Source: Leptospira sp. (GTDB lineage Bacteria > Spirochaetota > Leptospiria > Leptospirales > Leptospiraceae). From it: a DNA stretch of 64,000 nucleotides. A program made the translations under genes and the position numbers. Below the pieces are notes generated by a model that made no database searches, had not been told where the DNA came from, and worked only from the letters and a program-made list of their open reading frames with translations. Of the stretch, positions 18,946 to 26,526 are shown one piece after another (position 1 is the first letter of the stretch; every line of letters begins with the position of its first letter). The stretch is taken from positions 1 to 64,000 of the forward strand of contig JAPZRK010000051.1 in NCBI GenBank assembly GCA_027531445.1. Direction: 5' to 3'.

Positions 18946-19545
18946 TTACTTTTGATACTCATGTTTTTCATTCCATAACTCAAATTTTTTGGAATGGTAT
19001 TTTGCTCTTTCCTTTATACCTGCTTGATTGTAGATCCGGAAGAGATTTTGGTGAGCTAGCGCGATTTTGGACGACTCTTGGATGGTTCGTTCATAAAGTA
19101 GAATCGAATGACCGATTTTACCAAGCTCTTCCGATACTTTTGCAGCCATCAAAAGGATTTCCAAATTACTACTATCTTTTGCTAGTGCATTTTCTAAAGC
19201 TTTGGAAAGACCTACTCTATCTTTACTAAAAACAAAATCATTTTTCAACTTCAATAGATTGGCTTGATAAGCATAGGTTTCATCATTTAACATAGTCTCT
19301 AACTGATAACCTACATCCTCATACTTCCCTTGGTAATATGCGATTTTTGCGAGATAAAGCGGGACATCTCTGTAATCAGTTTTGATGGAAACTGCCCGTT
19401 TGAAATGTTTTTTTGATCCCGCAAGATTTCCTTTTCTATATTCCTCCTTTCCTAAATTGTATTCATGGATCAAGGTCTGTTCATGTTGGTTACATCCAAC
19501 AAAACATAAAACACTGAATGCGATTATTAAAATTTTAAAGTTCAT
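18946..19545 (-). CDS. TPR-containing lipoprotein in the RND operon
   Basis: 199 residues. The N-terminus is a lipoprotein signal with lipobox LCFVGC, so the protein is membrane-anchored in the periplasm. The rest is helical and fits about four tetratricopeptide-like repeats: GKEEYRKGNLAGSKKHFKRAV, then YLAKIAYYQGKYEDV, LLMAAKVSEELGKIGHSILLYER and HQNLFRIYNQAGIKERA. TPR proteins usually scaffold complexes. The start overlaps the upstream lipoprotein gene by four bases (ATGA). Co-location with adaptor, pump and TolC-like genes suggests an accessory role in the envelope-spanning complex. Confidence 0.85.
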   Translation of the reverse strand: MNFKILIIAFSVLCFVGCNQHEQTLIHEYNLGKEEYRKGNLAGSKKHFKRAVSIKTDYRDVPLYLAKIAYYQGKYEDVGYQLETMLNDETYAYQANLLKLKNDFVFSKDRVGLSKALENALAKDSSNLEILLMAAKVSEELGKIGHSILLYERTIQESSKIALAHQNLFRIYNQAGIKERAKYHSKKFELWNEKHEYQK

Positions 19546-20039
19546 TTTTGTATTACCTGATCTAAGGAATGTATCAATTGATTCGCAAGGAATCGATTCC
19601 GTTCTGGATGGATCGGACTAATGGCATCAAAAGAGGAATTTACTAGACCTACAAGATGTCCTTCAAAATCATACAGATGAAGAAATATAAAAAGAGAATC
19701 TTTTTTATCCATTAGGCGTTCGTTGGCATGAATCGAAACGACGCCCACCAAATAATAGTCAAATTCTTGGGAATTCTTGGTATTCTGTACAGATTGAATT
19801 GACGCTGTTGAATCAATTTCCGAAATCAGTTGGTATCCGCTTCGAATCAATTCAAACGCAAGCAGATCTCGGAAATCATTTACGAAGGCTTTAGGTGTTT
19901 TATAATCTCGATTTGATATCGGTCCAAATAATATTTTATTCTTTGAACCTTGAATCTGTTTAACGCTCCTCACTTGAAATTCATTCTGAGAACAACTTAC
20001 AAGACAAAGACAGAATATTATGATCAATATTTTTTTCAT
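19542..20039 (-). CDS. lipoprotein of unknown function in the RND operon
   Basis: 165 residues with a lipoprotein signal (CLCLVSC lipobox). The mature part alternates strands and helices (ILFGPISNRD, FRDLLAFELIRSGYQLI, YYLVGVVSIHAN, LFIFLHLYDFEGHLVG). This resembles the fold of periplasmic LpoB/CsgG-like lipoproteins, but the family is not assigned with confidence. The stop of the upstream Ig-like gene lies directly next to its ATG, and its own stop overlaps the TPR gene by four bases. It therefore sits in the middle of the eight-gene efflux operon. Confidence 0.78.
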   Translation of the reverse strand: MKKILIIIFCLCLVSCSQNEFQVRSVKQIQGSKNKILFGPISNRDYKTPKAFVNDFRDLLAFELIRSGYQLISEIDSTASIQSVQNTKNSQEFDYYLVGVVSIHANERLMDKKDSLFIFLHLYDFEGHLVGLVNSSFDAISPIHPERNRFLANQLIHSLDQVIQK

Positions 20040-21797
20040 TTATTTTGCCTCCATACTAAACTGGAACGGTTGAGATAAAGGAACTTGGTTTATATCTTTA
20101 GCTGACACATCTACAGATATCATATAATATGGAAATCCGGCTAAGATATGATCAGAACGTTGGAGATTAAAATCTCCACCCGTTGTCCCATTACCGAAAG
20201 AAGACGTACCATTGCAGGATGCTTCTAACTCTGCAAATGCTAGATTGATGACACGACATCCAAAAGGTGGGCTCGACTGGCAATCATCCCAATTCCACTT
20301 ACTCAACTGAATCACGCTACTTGGTGGGGACAAACGCCGAAGTCGGATTGCATTTACAGTACTATTCATGTCCATAAAGTTTGAAAAAATGATTCTAAAA
20401 TTATCCGATTCGACGTCAGCGCAATCGGTAGTGAGATGTAAATTTCCATTTCCAGAATCTCCTGCACGGAAACGGTAGGCTGAAGGATTTAGAATAGGCA
20501 GAGAATTATCCCAAAAACAAGTGTTAGAAAGCCAATTTGCACCAAGTGGATTCCCGCTGCCAGGTAAACTAGACGCGCATCCTTGTGTGGCGACGCCTAT
20601 TGCTTGGACTTGAGGAGCATTGGAAACCGAGCCACCGACCGTAAAACTCTGAGTCGATGTGGATTCGATAAAAATACCGTCCTCTGAAATTGCCCCTGAC
20701 CCTAAAACAATCGAATAACGTGTTCCATATGTTAATTTTAAATCTGAAAAAAAGCTTAGCACTTTACGATCTGTTGACCATTCATATCTTCCACTGAGAG
20801 AGGGAAAAAAGGTAATACTGGACTGCGTGCGAGCGTCTTGCATTGACTTTGAAAAATGGAAAGTGAACGTATTCGAATTCGGATTACCGATACATACATT
20901 CGTTATATTTTGATTTTTTAAGTCAGTTAAAGTGGCACTGCCTTGAGAACAATCAGAGAGTGAGCCAACCATTCCATCCAACCGAGTTAGGATCGGCACC
21001 AGGTTACCTGTTCCCACAAAAAAACTGCCAGCAATTGGAATCAAAATACTCATCCCTAACATATCCTTGGCTGAAGTGGAAAGATTAAAAGAAATCCTTG
21101 AACGATGGATAAAAGAAAGGTCGGGTAGAATCTTTAGTTGCGAATCCGACACCCATTGGCTTCGGTAAGAAATTGGTGGCGAAAAAATGAGCGCCGCATT
21201 GGTAGAAGTTTTATCCATTGCTCTAGAAAAGTTGAAAACGATGGGATTGACCTTTGGTGAACCCATACATACGTTTGTTAGTGCTTCACCGAGGATATCT
21301 TTTTGAATTGCTTGTCCTTCATCACATTCTACTATTGAACCTACACCCACAGTAACGCTTGAAACTTCAGGAAAAGAGCCAGCGGTCATCGGATCACCCA
21401 CTGAAAAAGAAGCAGTATGGATTGACTCAAGGTCATTGCCATCTTTCGATTCACAATTTTTTGTAAGCGTATATGAATAAGTCCCCAAATTCCACAAACC
21501 TGTCGGAGTAAAGGTAAGGCTATAATCCGTTAGATCAAAATATCCAGATACTGAAGGAGATGTTGAAAAACTTTGAACACAAGAATTGATATTCATCGCT
21601 CGATCAAATAAAATAACAATCTTTTGAGTTTTCGGTAAACCCTTATCACCCATTCCTGGAATTGCCGATAGAATTTTCGGTGAATTCTGATTTGGCAGTA
21701 AGGTTAGGAGTTTTTGAGCATCCGCATTTATATTTTTACAAGAAGAATGGAACTGGAAAAGGAGATAACAAAAAAATATAAAGCCTCGTTTTCGCAT
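20040..21797 (-). CDS. Ig-like (Big_5/SbsA type) repeat lipoprotein
   Basis: 585 residues from ATG 21797, chosen because GGAGG lies seven bases upstream and a lipoprotein signal follows (lipobox FHSSC). The longer open frame starts inside the tolC-like gene. About three consecutive Ig-like repeats of the bacterial Big_5/SbsA type are visible at roughly residues 40-140, 145-275 and 280-400. Each has the phrase (F/V)(I/N)F(D/S)(R/K)(A/S)M followed by a sheet ending in SFSVG or SFTVG. A fourth, divergent region with several cysteines follows. Such domains are adhesive or structural and surface-exposed or periplasmic. Membership of an efflux operon is unusual. One base separates it from the tolC-like stop. 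Confidence 0.8.
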   Translation of the reverse strand: MRKRGFIFFCYLLFQFHSSCKNINADAQKLLTLLPNQNSPKILSAIPGMGDKGLPKTQKIVILFDRAMNINSCVQSFSTSPSVSGYFDLTDYSLTFTPTGLWNLGTYSYTLTKNCESKDGNDLESIHTASFSVGDPMTAGSFPEVSSVTVGVGSIVECDEGQAIQKDILGEALTNVCMGSPKVNPIVFNFSRAMDKTSTNAALIFSPPISYRSQWVSDSQLKILPDLSFIHRSRISFNLSTSAKDMLGMSILIPIAGSFFVGTGNLVPILTRLDGMVGSLSDCSQGSATLTDLKNQNITNVCIGNPNSNTFTFHFSKSMQDARTQSSITFFPSLSGRYEWSTDRKVLSFFSDLKLTYGTRYSIVLGSGAISEDGIFIESTSTQSFTVGGSVSNAPQVQAIGVATQGCASSLPGSGNPLGANWLSNTCFWDNSLPILNPSAYRFRAGDSGNGNLHLTTDCADVESDNFRIIFSNFMDMNSTVNAIRLRRLSPPSSVIQLSKWNWDDCQSSPPFGCRVINLAFAELEASCNGTSSFGNGTTGGDFNLQRSDHILAGFPYYMISVDVSAKDINQVPLSQPFQFSMEAK

Positions 21798-21798
21798 G

Positions 21799-23376
21799 TT
21801 AGTCCTCCAAAAAATACGGGTAGTCATTACTTTTACCAAATTTAGTTTTTTCAGTCTGTTCTTTATTTTGTGATTGGATATGGTTGATCTGCTCGATTGG
21901 ATCAAAAGAAAATAAATCCAACATTACCGAATTTCCTTTTCCCTTTTGGATCTTATAAAAATTCAGATCATCGATCGGCACAGATGTAGCATAACTGTAT
22001 TCCATTCCAGATTCCAGGTAATTTGCAATTGCTGTTGAAAGTTCATCGATTGCTTTTACCAACTCAACTTCTGCACCTAACAGATCTAAATCCTTTATCA
22101 AACCTTGTTGATGTTTTGTTCGTATTACTTTCCAAGTTTGGTAGGATTGGATAAACTTTGAGTTTTGTAATGATAGTGCGAGCCAAGTCTCCCTTACTCT
22201 TTCTTTCGCTTTGAATGCCTCGGCTCCAATCGAAATTTCTAAAAATTGATTGGAACGAATCGCATCCGAAAGAGCGACTTTACCCTCGTATATTTTTCTG
22301 GAATAACTCAGATCATCGAAAAGATTTAAGGTATTACTGTTGAAAGCATTTTCGCCGCGACCGACGAATTGTGGGCCAAAGCCGGGAATTCTTTGTATAC
22401 CCGTCCCATCTGTTTGGATTCCATAATTTGCACTTGTTTGGTTAGTGCTACTACCTATCTGTGTTTGAATCGAAACATTAAAACCATAAACCTCATTTTT
22501 GACTGGCAATGAACCGTTAACGTTCTCGCCATAATAACCTCCCAAGTACATTTTGGGTTTCCAATAATTTTCAGAAATTTCTTTCCTGGTTTTTAAATTT
22601 TCAATGGCAATTTTTGATTTTTTGATCTCAGGTCTTTGAGTGACTGCTTGTCCTTCATCATCCTGTAAAAATTGAGGCGGAAAAAGTATAAAATCATGGA
22701 TTAGAGAATCATTGAAAACAATCATCTCCTCAAGTGGAAGATTCATTTGTTTTTTAAGATCGATTTGATTTTGTAATGATTGTGATTTTGATCTCAGGAC
22801 AATCAATTCAAGTTCATACAATTTGTTTGCAATTTCTTGAAGTTGCAATTCACTAATAAATCCTTCTCTCCTTTCTGATTTGGCTTCATTCAAATGTTTT
22901 AATGCTCTTTCATAGGAGATCATTGCAAGTTGTGTTTTTGTATTACTCGAAATGGATCGAATGTATGCTTTCCTAACTTCCAATAATAATTTTTCCCGTG
23001 CGATCTTCCAATCTTCGTGGTTTAGTAATTCTGATAGTCTTGCAGACTCGATTTCCAATGCATTCTCGCCACCATCATACAATAGTTGATTCATTTGAAT
23101 TCGAATGTCATTGTATTGTGTATCTGGTTGATTCATATTCGCGTTTCTCAAACCAAAATAGCTGAGTCCAACTCTCGGGAGGTAGTTTCTCCATCGTTCA
23201 GTGGCCATCATTTTAAAAACTTCTCTTCGGTCTTTGAGACTTGCGAGTATGATACTATTTGTAAGGGCAATTTCTTCGATCTCTTCCATCTTTATAGAAA
23301 GCGGTTCTTTGCTTTGAATCGAATCAAAGAGGAATACAAAGATTATCAAAATAGTAAAACGATTTCGTCGATTCAT
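21799..23376 (-). CDS. TolC-like outer-membrane efflux protein
   Basis: 525 residues with a signal peptide (ILIIFVFLFDSIQS). Two long helical repeats follow, each with the TolC pattern: SLKDRREVFKMMATERWRN...LPRVGL with YDGGENALEIESARL in the first half, and a second half with KIYEGKVALSDAIRSNQF and LSLQNSKFIQSYQTW. TolC-family proteins form the trimeric channel across the outer membrane that completes tripartite RND pumps. It is the first gene of the operon running left to the two RND genes. Upstream lies a 146-base region divergent from the Tudor-like gene, where the operon promoter must be. I did not find a convincing pair of hexamers there. Confidence 0.9.
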   Translation of the reverse strand: MNRRNRFTILIIFVFLFDSIQSKEPLSIKMEEIEEIALTNSIILASLKDRREVFKMMATERWRNYLPRVGLSYFGLRNANMNQPDTQYNDIRIQMNQLLYDGGENALEIESARLSELLNHEDWKIAREKLLLEVRKAYIRSISSNTKTQLAMISYERALKHLNEAKSERREGFISELQLQEIANKLYELELIVLRSKSQSLQNQIDLKKQMNLPLEEMIVFNDSLIHDFILFPPQFLQDDEGQAVTQRPEIKKSKIAIENLKTRKEISENYWKPKMYLGGYYGENVNGSLPVKNEVYGFNVSIQTQIGSSTNQTSANYGIQTDGTGIQRIPGFGPQFVGRGENAFNSNTLNLFDDLSYSRKIYEGKVALSDAIRSNQFLEISIGAEAFKAKERVRETWLALSLQNSKFIQSYQTWKVIRTKHQQGLIKDLDLLGAEVELVKAIDELSTAIANYLESGMEYSYATSVPIDDLNFYKIQKGKGNSVMLDLFSFDPIEQINHIQSQNKEQTEKTKFGKSNDYPYFLED

Positions 23377-23522
23377 GCTTCATAGAGGAGGGTTGAAGCT
23401 TTTATTTTTTTCCGAAATATTTTGAACGGTTAAGAAAATATATTTTCCTATTACGTATTTTTTCCCAAAGGGATTGACTTACTTTCTTTTTCTGTTCTTT
23501 TAAAGCAGATTTTGAGGTATGT

Positions 23523-24194
23523 ATGAAAAAACTGTTCGTATGTGTTGGTTTATTTTTTTTCTCAGGTTTGTTGATTGCACAATCGCAATTTCAGGTTGGT
23601 GATCTCGTTTACGCTGAGTGGTCGAGCGGAGGCTATTATAAGGCTACCGTTTCAAAAGTTGAAGGTGATATCATTGAGGTAAAGTGGCAAGATGGATCGT
23701 CACCGACTCCGTTAGATGCAAAAAAAATTCGACCGCGGAAAGATCATGGTTTGAGACGAGATCAAATCGCAGACTGGGATGCTTCAGACGAAGGCGCTAA
23801 AAAACCAGGTGAATTGACTTTATGGGAAGTTCTTCCTCTTTCTGGTAAAAAGGCTGGCAAACAAGTCTATGCGATGTATACAAATGGACTATACTACAAA
23901 GCAGTCGAACTTGAGAAAAAAGGAGCCGATACACTTGTTCGTTGGGATGATAATTCCGGTGAAATGTGGACGAATAGCGTAAAACCGAGAAAGGGACATG
24001 GTTTAAAAGCAGATTTGATTGGTGACCGAGAGCTAACAAAAGCAGAACTTGCAGAAAGAGAAAAAGCAAAACAAGTAGATACAACAAAATACGAAATCTC
24101 TTGTTCTAAATTGCGTTCACGAATGGACTGTATGCGCACATTCGATCCATGCGTTTGGTCTGATCGAACGGGTTGTGCCTACAGAGGGTATTAA
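23523..24194 (+). CDS. secreted protein with two Tudor/agenet-like domains and a cysteine-rich C-terminus
   Basis: 223 residues. A signal peptide (FVCVGLFFFSGLLIAQS) precedes two similar about 55-residue SH3-like barrels. The first has VGDLVYAEWSSGGYYKATVSKVEGD and ends IRPRKDHGL. The second has GKQVYAMYTNGLYYKAVELEKKGAD and ends VKPRKGHGL. This phase (aromatic, G-YY-A-V, W-DD/DG) is that of Tudor/agenet-like domains. The last 35 residues hold four cysteines (ISC, MDC, DPC, TGC), probably paired in the periplasm or outside. GAGGT precedes ATG 23523. The 3' end overlaps a convergent small gene by four bases. Ligand and role are unknown. Confidence 0.8.
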   Translation: MKKLFVCVGLFFFSGLLIAQSQFQVGDLVYAEWSSGGYYKATVSKVEGDIIEVKWQDGSSPTPLDAKKIRPRKDHGLRRDQIADWDASDEGAKKPGELTLWEVLPLSGKKAGKQVYAMYTNGLYYKAVELEKKGADTLVRWDDNSGEMWTNSVKPRKGHGLKADLIGDRELTKAELAEREKAKQVDTTKYEISCSKLRSRMDCMRTFDPCVWSDRTGCAYRGY

Positions 24195-24514
24195 TACCTA
24201 GCAAGTTGACTTTGTTCATTCATGATTTTCATAAATTTTGTAATGGCATCACTCACAACTGTTTGTTTGATGCCAAATTTTCTCATCAGAATTTCACCAA
24301 TTTGATTGGCAACACGCCTTATGAAGATATGTCTTTCGGCACGACTAACATGATCTAACGCTTCGAGAGTCGTTTCTCTCATGACCAGTTCTTTGATTAG
24401 GGCGCCGTACAAAAGGTTTTTTGTCTGATCTGGTGTGATCTCAAAATCTGTTGTGATAATTCTGTAGGCAGTAGCGAGTAGATACTTCTGTTTTTCATTT
24501 AAGATTAAGTTCAT
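24191..24514 (-). CDS. small conserved-looking protein of unknown function
   Basis: 107 residues, mainly alpha-helical, no signal peptide, no cysteines and no recognised motif. A good ribosome-binding site (GAGGTG) sits a few bases before ATG 24514. A TATACT -10-like box lies on the minus strand at 24536-24541, which would give a leader of about 15 bases. These signals support a real gene despite the small size. It overlaps the convergent Tudor-like gene by four bases. A cytoplasmic, possibly regulatory, role is speculation. Confidence 0.6.
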   Translation of the reverse strand: MNLILNEKQKYLLATAYRIITTDFEITPDQTKNLLYGALIKELVMRETTLEALDHVSRAERHIFIRRVANQIGEILMRKFGIKQTVVSDAITKFMKIMNEQSQLARY

Positions 24515-24884
24515 TTTTCACCTCATAATTACTTTAGTATACTGTAATCGTTAAAACCTGGCTATCCCTCATATTGGGTAGAGAGCAAATTTTTTTTATA
24601 TGTGGATTGTTTTTTATTTTCCCTCCTTACACCGATTCGTTTCCATGATGACAATTTAAAGGCAATTGAGTATTATTTTCTTGAGAAAACTAATCATCAT
24701 GGCATTGATATCAGCGGCAGATAACGTTTGTCCGATGCTCCCTGTGATTGTTCCTATTAGTGCGAGAGCAAAAACACTCGTCGCAAACAAACCGTAGGTA
24801 GACAACCAGTAATTTGTCTATCTGAGATTCAAATTGACAACTTTTTGGCTTGTAAGTCAAAAACGATCCAGATATCAATGTCGT
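24515..24884 (+). other. 370-base intergenic region between divergent genes
   Basis: The left part holds the leader and -10-like box (24536-24541, minus strand) of the small gene ending at 24191. The middle holds an open minus-strand frame of about 50 codons (24656-24805, listed separately). On the plus strand TTGACA occurs at 24834-24839, about 45 bases before the FecR-like gene. No good -10 box stands at the usual distance. No tRNA, riboswitch or terminator hairpin was recognised. Confidence 0.5.
24656..24805 (-). pseudogene. possible small membrane peptide or gene remnant
   Basis: On the minus strand, a frame from TTG 24805 to TAA 24656 encodes 49 residues. They include a hydrophobic segment (FATSVFALALIGTITGSIG), then SAADINAMMIS and a basic end. 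The composition looks protein-like. An in-frame TAG closes the frame eight codons upstream, only TTG is available as a start, and no ribosome-binding site is visible. It is either a short membrane peptide with a weak start or the C-terminal remnant of a decayed gene. Chance is also possible. Confidence 0.3.
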
Positions 24885-25601
24885 ATGAAGACTTTGATTG
24901 GTAGTTTAGTATTCTTTTTTGCTTTATCCTCCATATTTAGTGAGGAAGTGGGTGTTGTCACTTTTATCCAGGGCAGTACAAATCTCTCCGGTCCACGCAA
25001 TAAAAAACCTACTCCACTAAAAATTAACCAGGTACTACGTGTGGGAGACAAAGTCACAACAGTAGATGGAATCTGCGAGATCCAACTGGCCACTCAAGCA
25101 ACCATCCGAATGGAAAAATATACCTCCCTATCATTGGATGAAATTCTAAACCCTTCAACCAAACGAACCACCGTCAAAGCCTACTCAGGCAAACTCTTCG
25201 TCAAAGCCCACAAACAAGAAGCAGGCAAAGAACAAAAATTGTCCATCGTCGCACCAAGTTATGTCGCCGGCGTAAGAGGGACCGAATTCATTGTAGCATT
25301 ACCTGATGCTGGTGGTACAAACGAAGACTTAAAACTTGCCGATGGTGTATATGTAAACGAAGGAACGGTTGCTGTTGGAGATCCCAAAAAGAAAAAGGAC
25401 GTTCTCGTAGGAGCAAATGAGGAAATCGTTGTATCTGGATCTGAATTTAAAAAACAAATTTTAAATGAATACGCCAAAGAAAAAATGATCATCTTTGAAC
25501 ATCTAAAACAAATCAAAGAAGAAAATTACAATTTGATCAAAGAACAAAACTTAAAGAACAGCGATTTAATCGACAGTATGAAAGGAAAGACCACACCATG
25601 A
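24885..25601 (+). CDS. FecR-like domain exported protein
   Basis: 238 residues from ATG 24885, chosen because the signal peptide (IGSLVFFFALSSIFS) starts there. The frame itself is open 51 bases further upstream. The body matches the FecR periplasmic domain: VGVVTFIQGSTNLSG, LRVGDKVTTVDGICEIQLATQATIRM and a glycine-rich PSYVAGVRGTEFIVAL. The C-terminus (about 195-238) is a charged helix. In other bacteria FecR domains sense or transmit envelope signals, but no ECF sigma gene is nearby and there is no membrane anchor besides the signal peptide. The stop overlaps the start of the DUF4384-like gene by four bases, so the two are coupled. Confidence 0.85.
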   Translation: MKTLIGSLVFFFALSSIFSEEVGVVTFIQGSTNLSGPRNKKPTPLKINQVLRVGDKVTTVDGICEIQLATQATIRMEKYTSLSLDEILNPSTKRTTVKAYSGKLFVKAHKQEAGKEQKLSIVAPSYVAGVRGTEFIVALPDAGGTNEDLKLADGVYVNEGTVAVGDPKKKKDVLVGANEEIVVSGSEFKKQILNEYAKEKMIIFEHLKQIKEENYNLIKEQNLKNSDLIDSMKGKTTP

Positions 25602-26503
25602 AAAAGTATCTCGTCATTTTCTCAATTTGCACCTTCATATTATTCGCTGGTGAGTCGAATTCAAAACGCCCGGTTTATAAATTTGCTTTCATTGCACAAT
25701 CGACTGATACCGATACACGTGATCTAACTGATTACATCAAAACTCAGATACTTTCCTCGAATCGAGGTGAAGCAATCCTACAAACTCAGATCCCAACCGG
25801 TATAAACCTAACTTCGTCGATCAATGGTGACATTGATGTGAGTTCCTTAAAAGACGATCCCACTTTTAAATCTGCTGAAAAAATTGTATTGGTTCAGCAA
25901 AAAGATTCCGCTACACAAATTCAAATGGTGGATATGGAATCTGGCAAATTAGAATATAAAAATTCTCTCCCAACTTCAATCTCCAAAACACTACTCCAAG
26001 ATTTTTTTTCCTTTTTAGACAAAAAGAACATATACCTAGCCATTACAGAAAAAAAATCATCACCCACATCTCCTCTCAAATTTTCGCAATTAAAATCAAA
26101 ATATACTGCTGGCGAGGCGATTCGATTTGAATTGGAATCAAATGAGGACAATTATGTGTACGTGATGCTCATTCCAGGGGACAAATCAGACGAACCAGTG
26201 TTACTTTTTCCAAGCCCTACACAGACAGCGAATTATTTGAAAAAGGGACAAAAGGTTACCATTCCCGACGGGGACAAATCATTGCAGGCGGCTCCACCTT
26301 ACGGACGTGATAAGATCAAGGCTTTTGCTTCCAAAGAAGAATGGACAGACTTCCAGTTTAAAAACAAAAAAGGTGACTCCTTTTTTAAACTATTGCCTCC
26401 AGCACTTACAGGATCCAAATCGATCTCACTTCCAGACGTGATGTCAAAAACCATATTAGATACTTCCGCAATTGAGTGGGAAATGGAAGTGCTTCCAAAT
26501 TAG
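25598..26503 (+). CDS. exported DUF4384-like domain protein
   Basis: 301 residues with a signal peptide (YLVIFSICTFILFAGES). The N-terminal part (about 25-150) resembles a lipoprotein-like alpha/beta domain. The C-terminal part (about 155-300) has the DUF4384 pattern: YTAGEAIRFELESNEDNYVYVMLI, then LLFPSPTQTANYLKKGQKVTIP. In other genomes this domain is often found next to or fused with caspase-like proteases and FecR-like or TPR proteins. Here it is translationally coupled to a FecR-like protein, and an exported caspase-fold gene lies about 5 kb to the right. Function is unknown. Confidence 0.8.
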   Translation: MKKYLVIFSICTFILFAGESNSKRPVYKFAFIAQSTDTDTRDLTDYIKTQILSSNRGEAILQTQIPTGINLTSSINGDIDVSSLKDDPTFKSAEKIVLVQQKDSATQIQMVDMESGKLEYKNSLPTSISKTLLQDFFSFLDKKNIYLAITEKKSSPTSPLKFSQLKSKYTAGEAIRFELESNEDNYVYVMLIPGDKSDEPVLLFPSPTQTANYLKKGQKVTIPDGDKSLQAAPPYGRDKIKAFASKEEWTDFQFKNKKGDSFFKLLPPALTGSKSISLPDVMSKTILDTSAIEWEMEVLPN

Positions 26504-26526
26504 CATTTATTTGTTTGTTGGGTGTT

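Noticed and set aside
23377..23522. Promoter for the tolC-like operon and the Tudor-like gene
   Set aside because: TTGACT at 23474 and several AT-rich boxes exist, but no pair of hexamers has an acceptable spacing on either strand.
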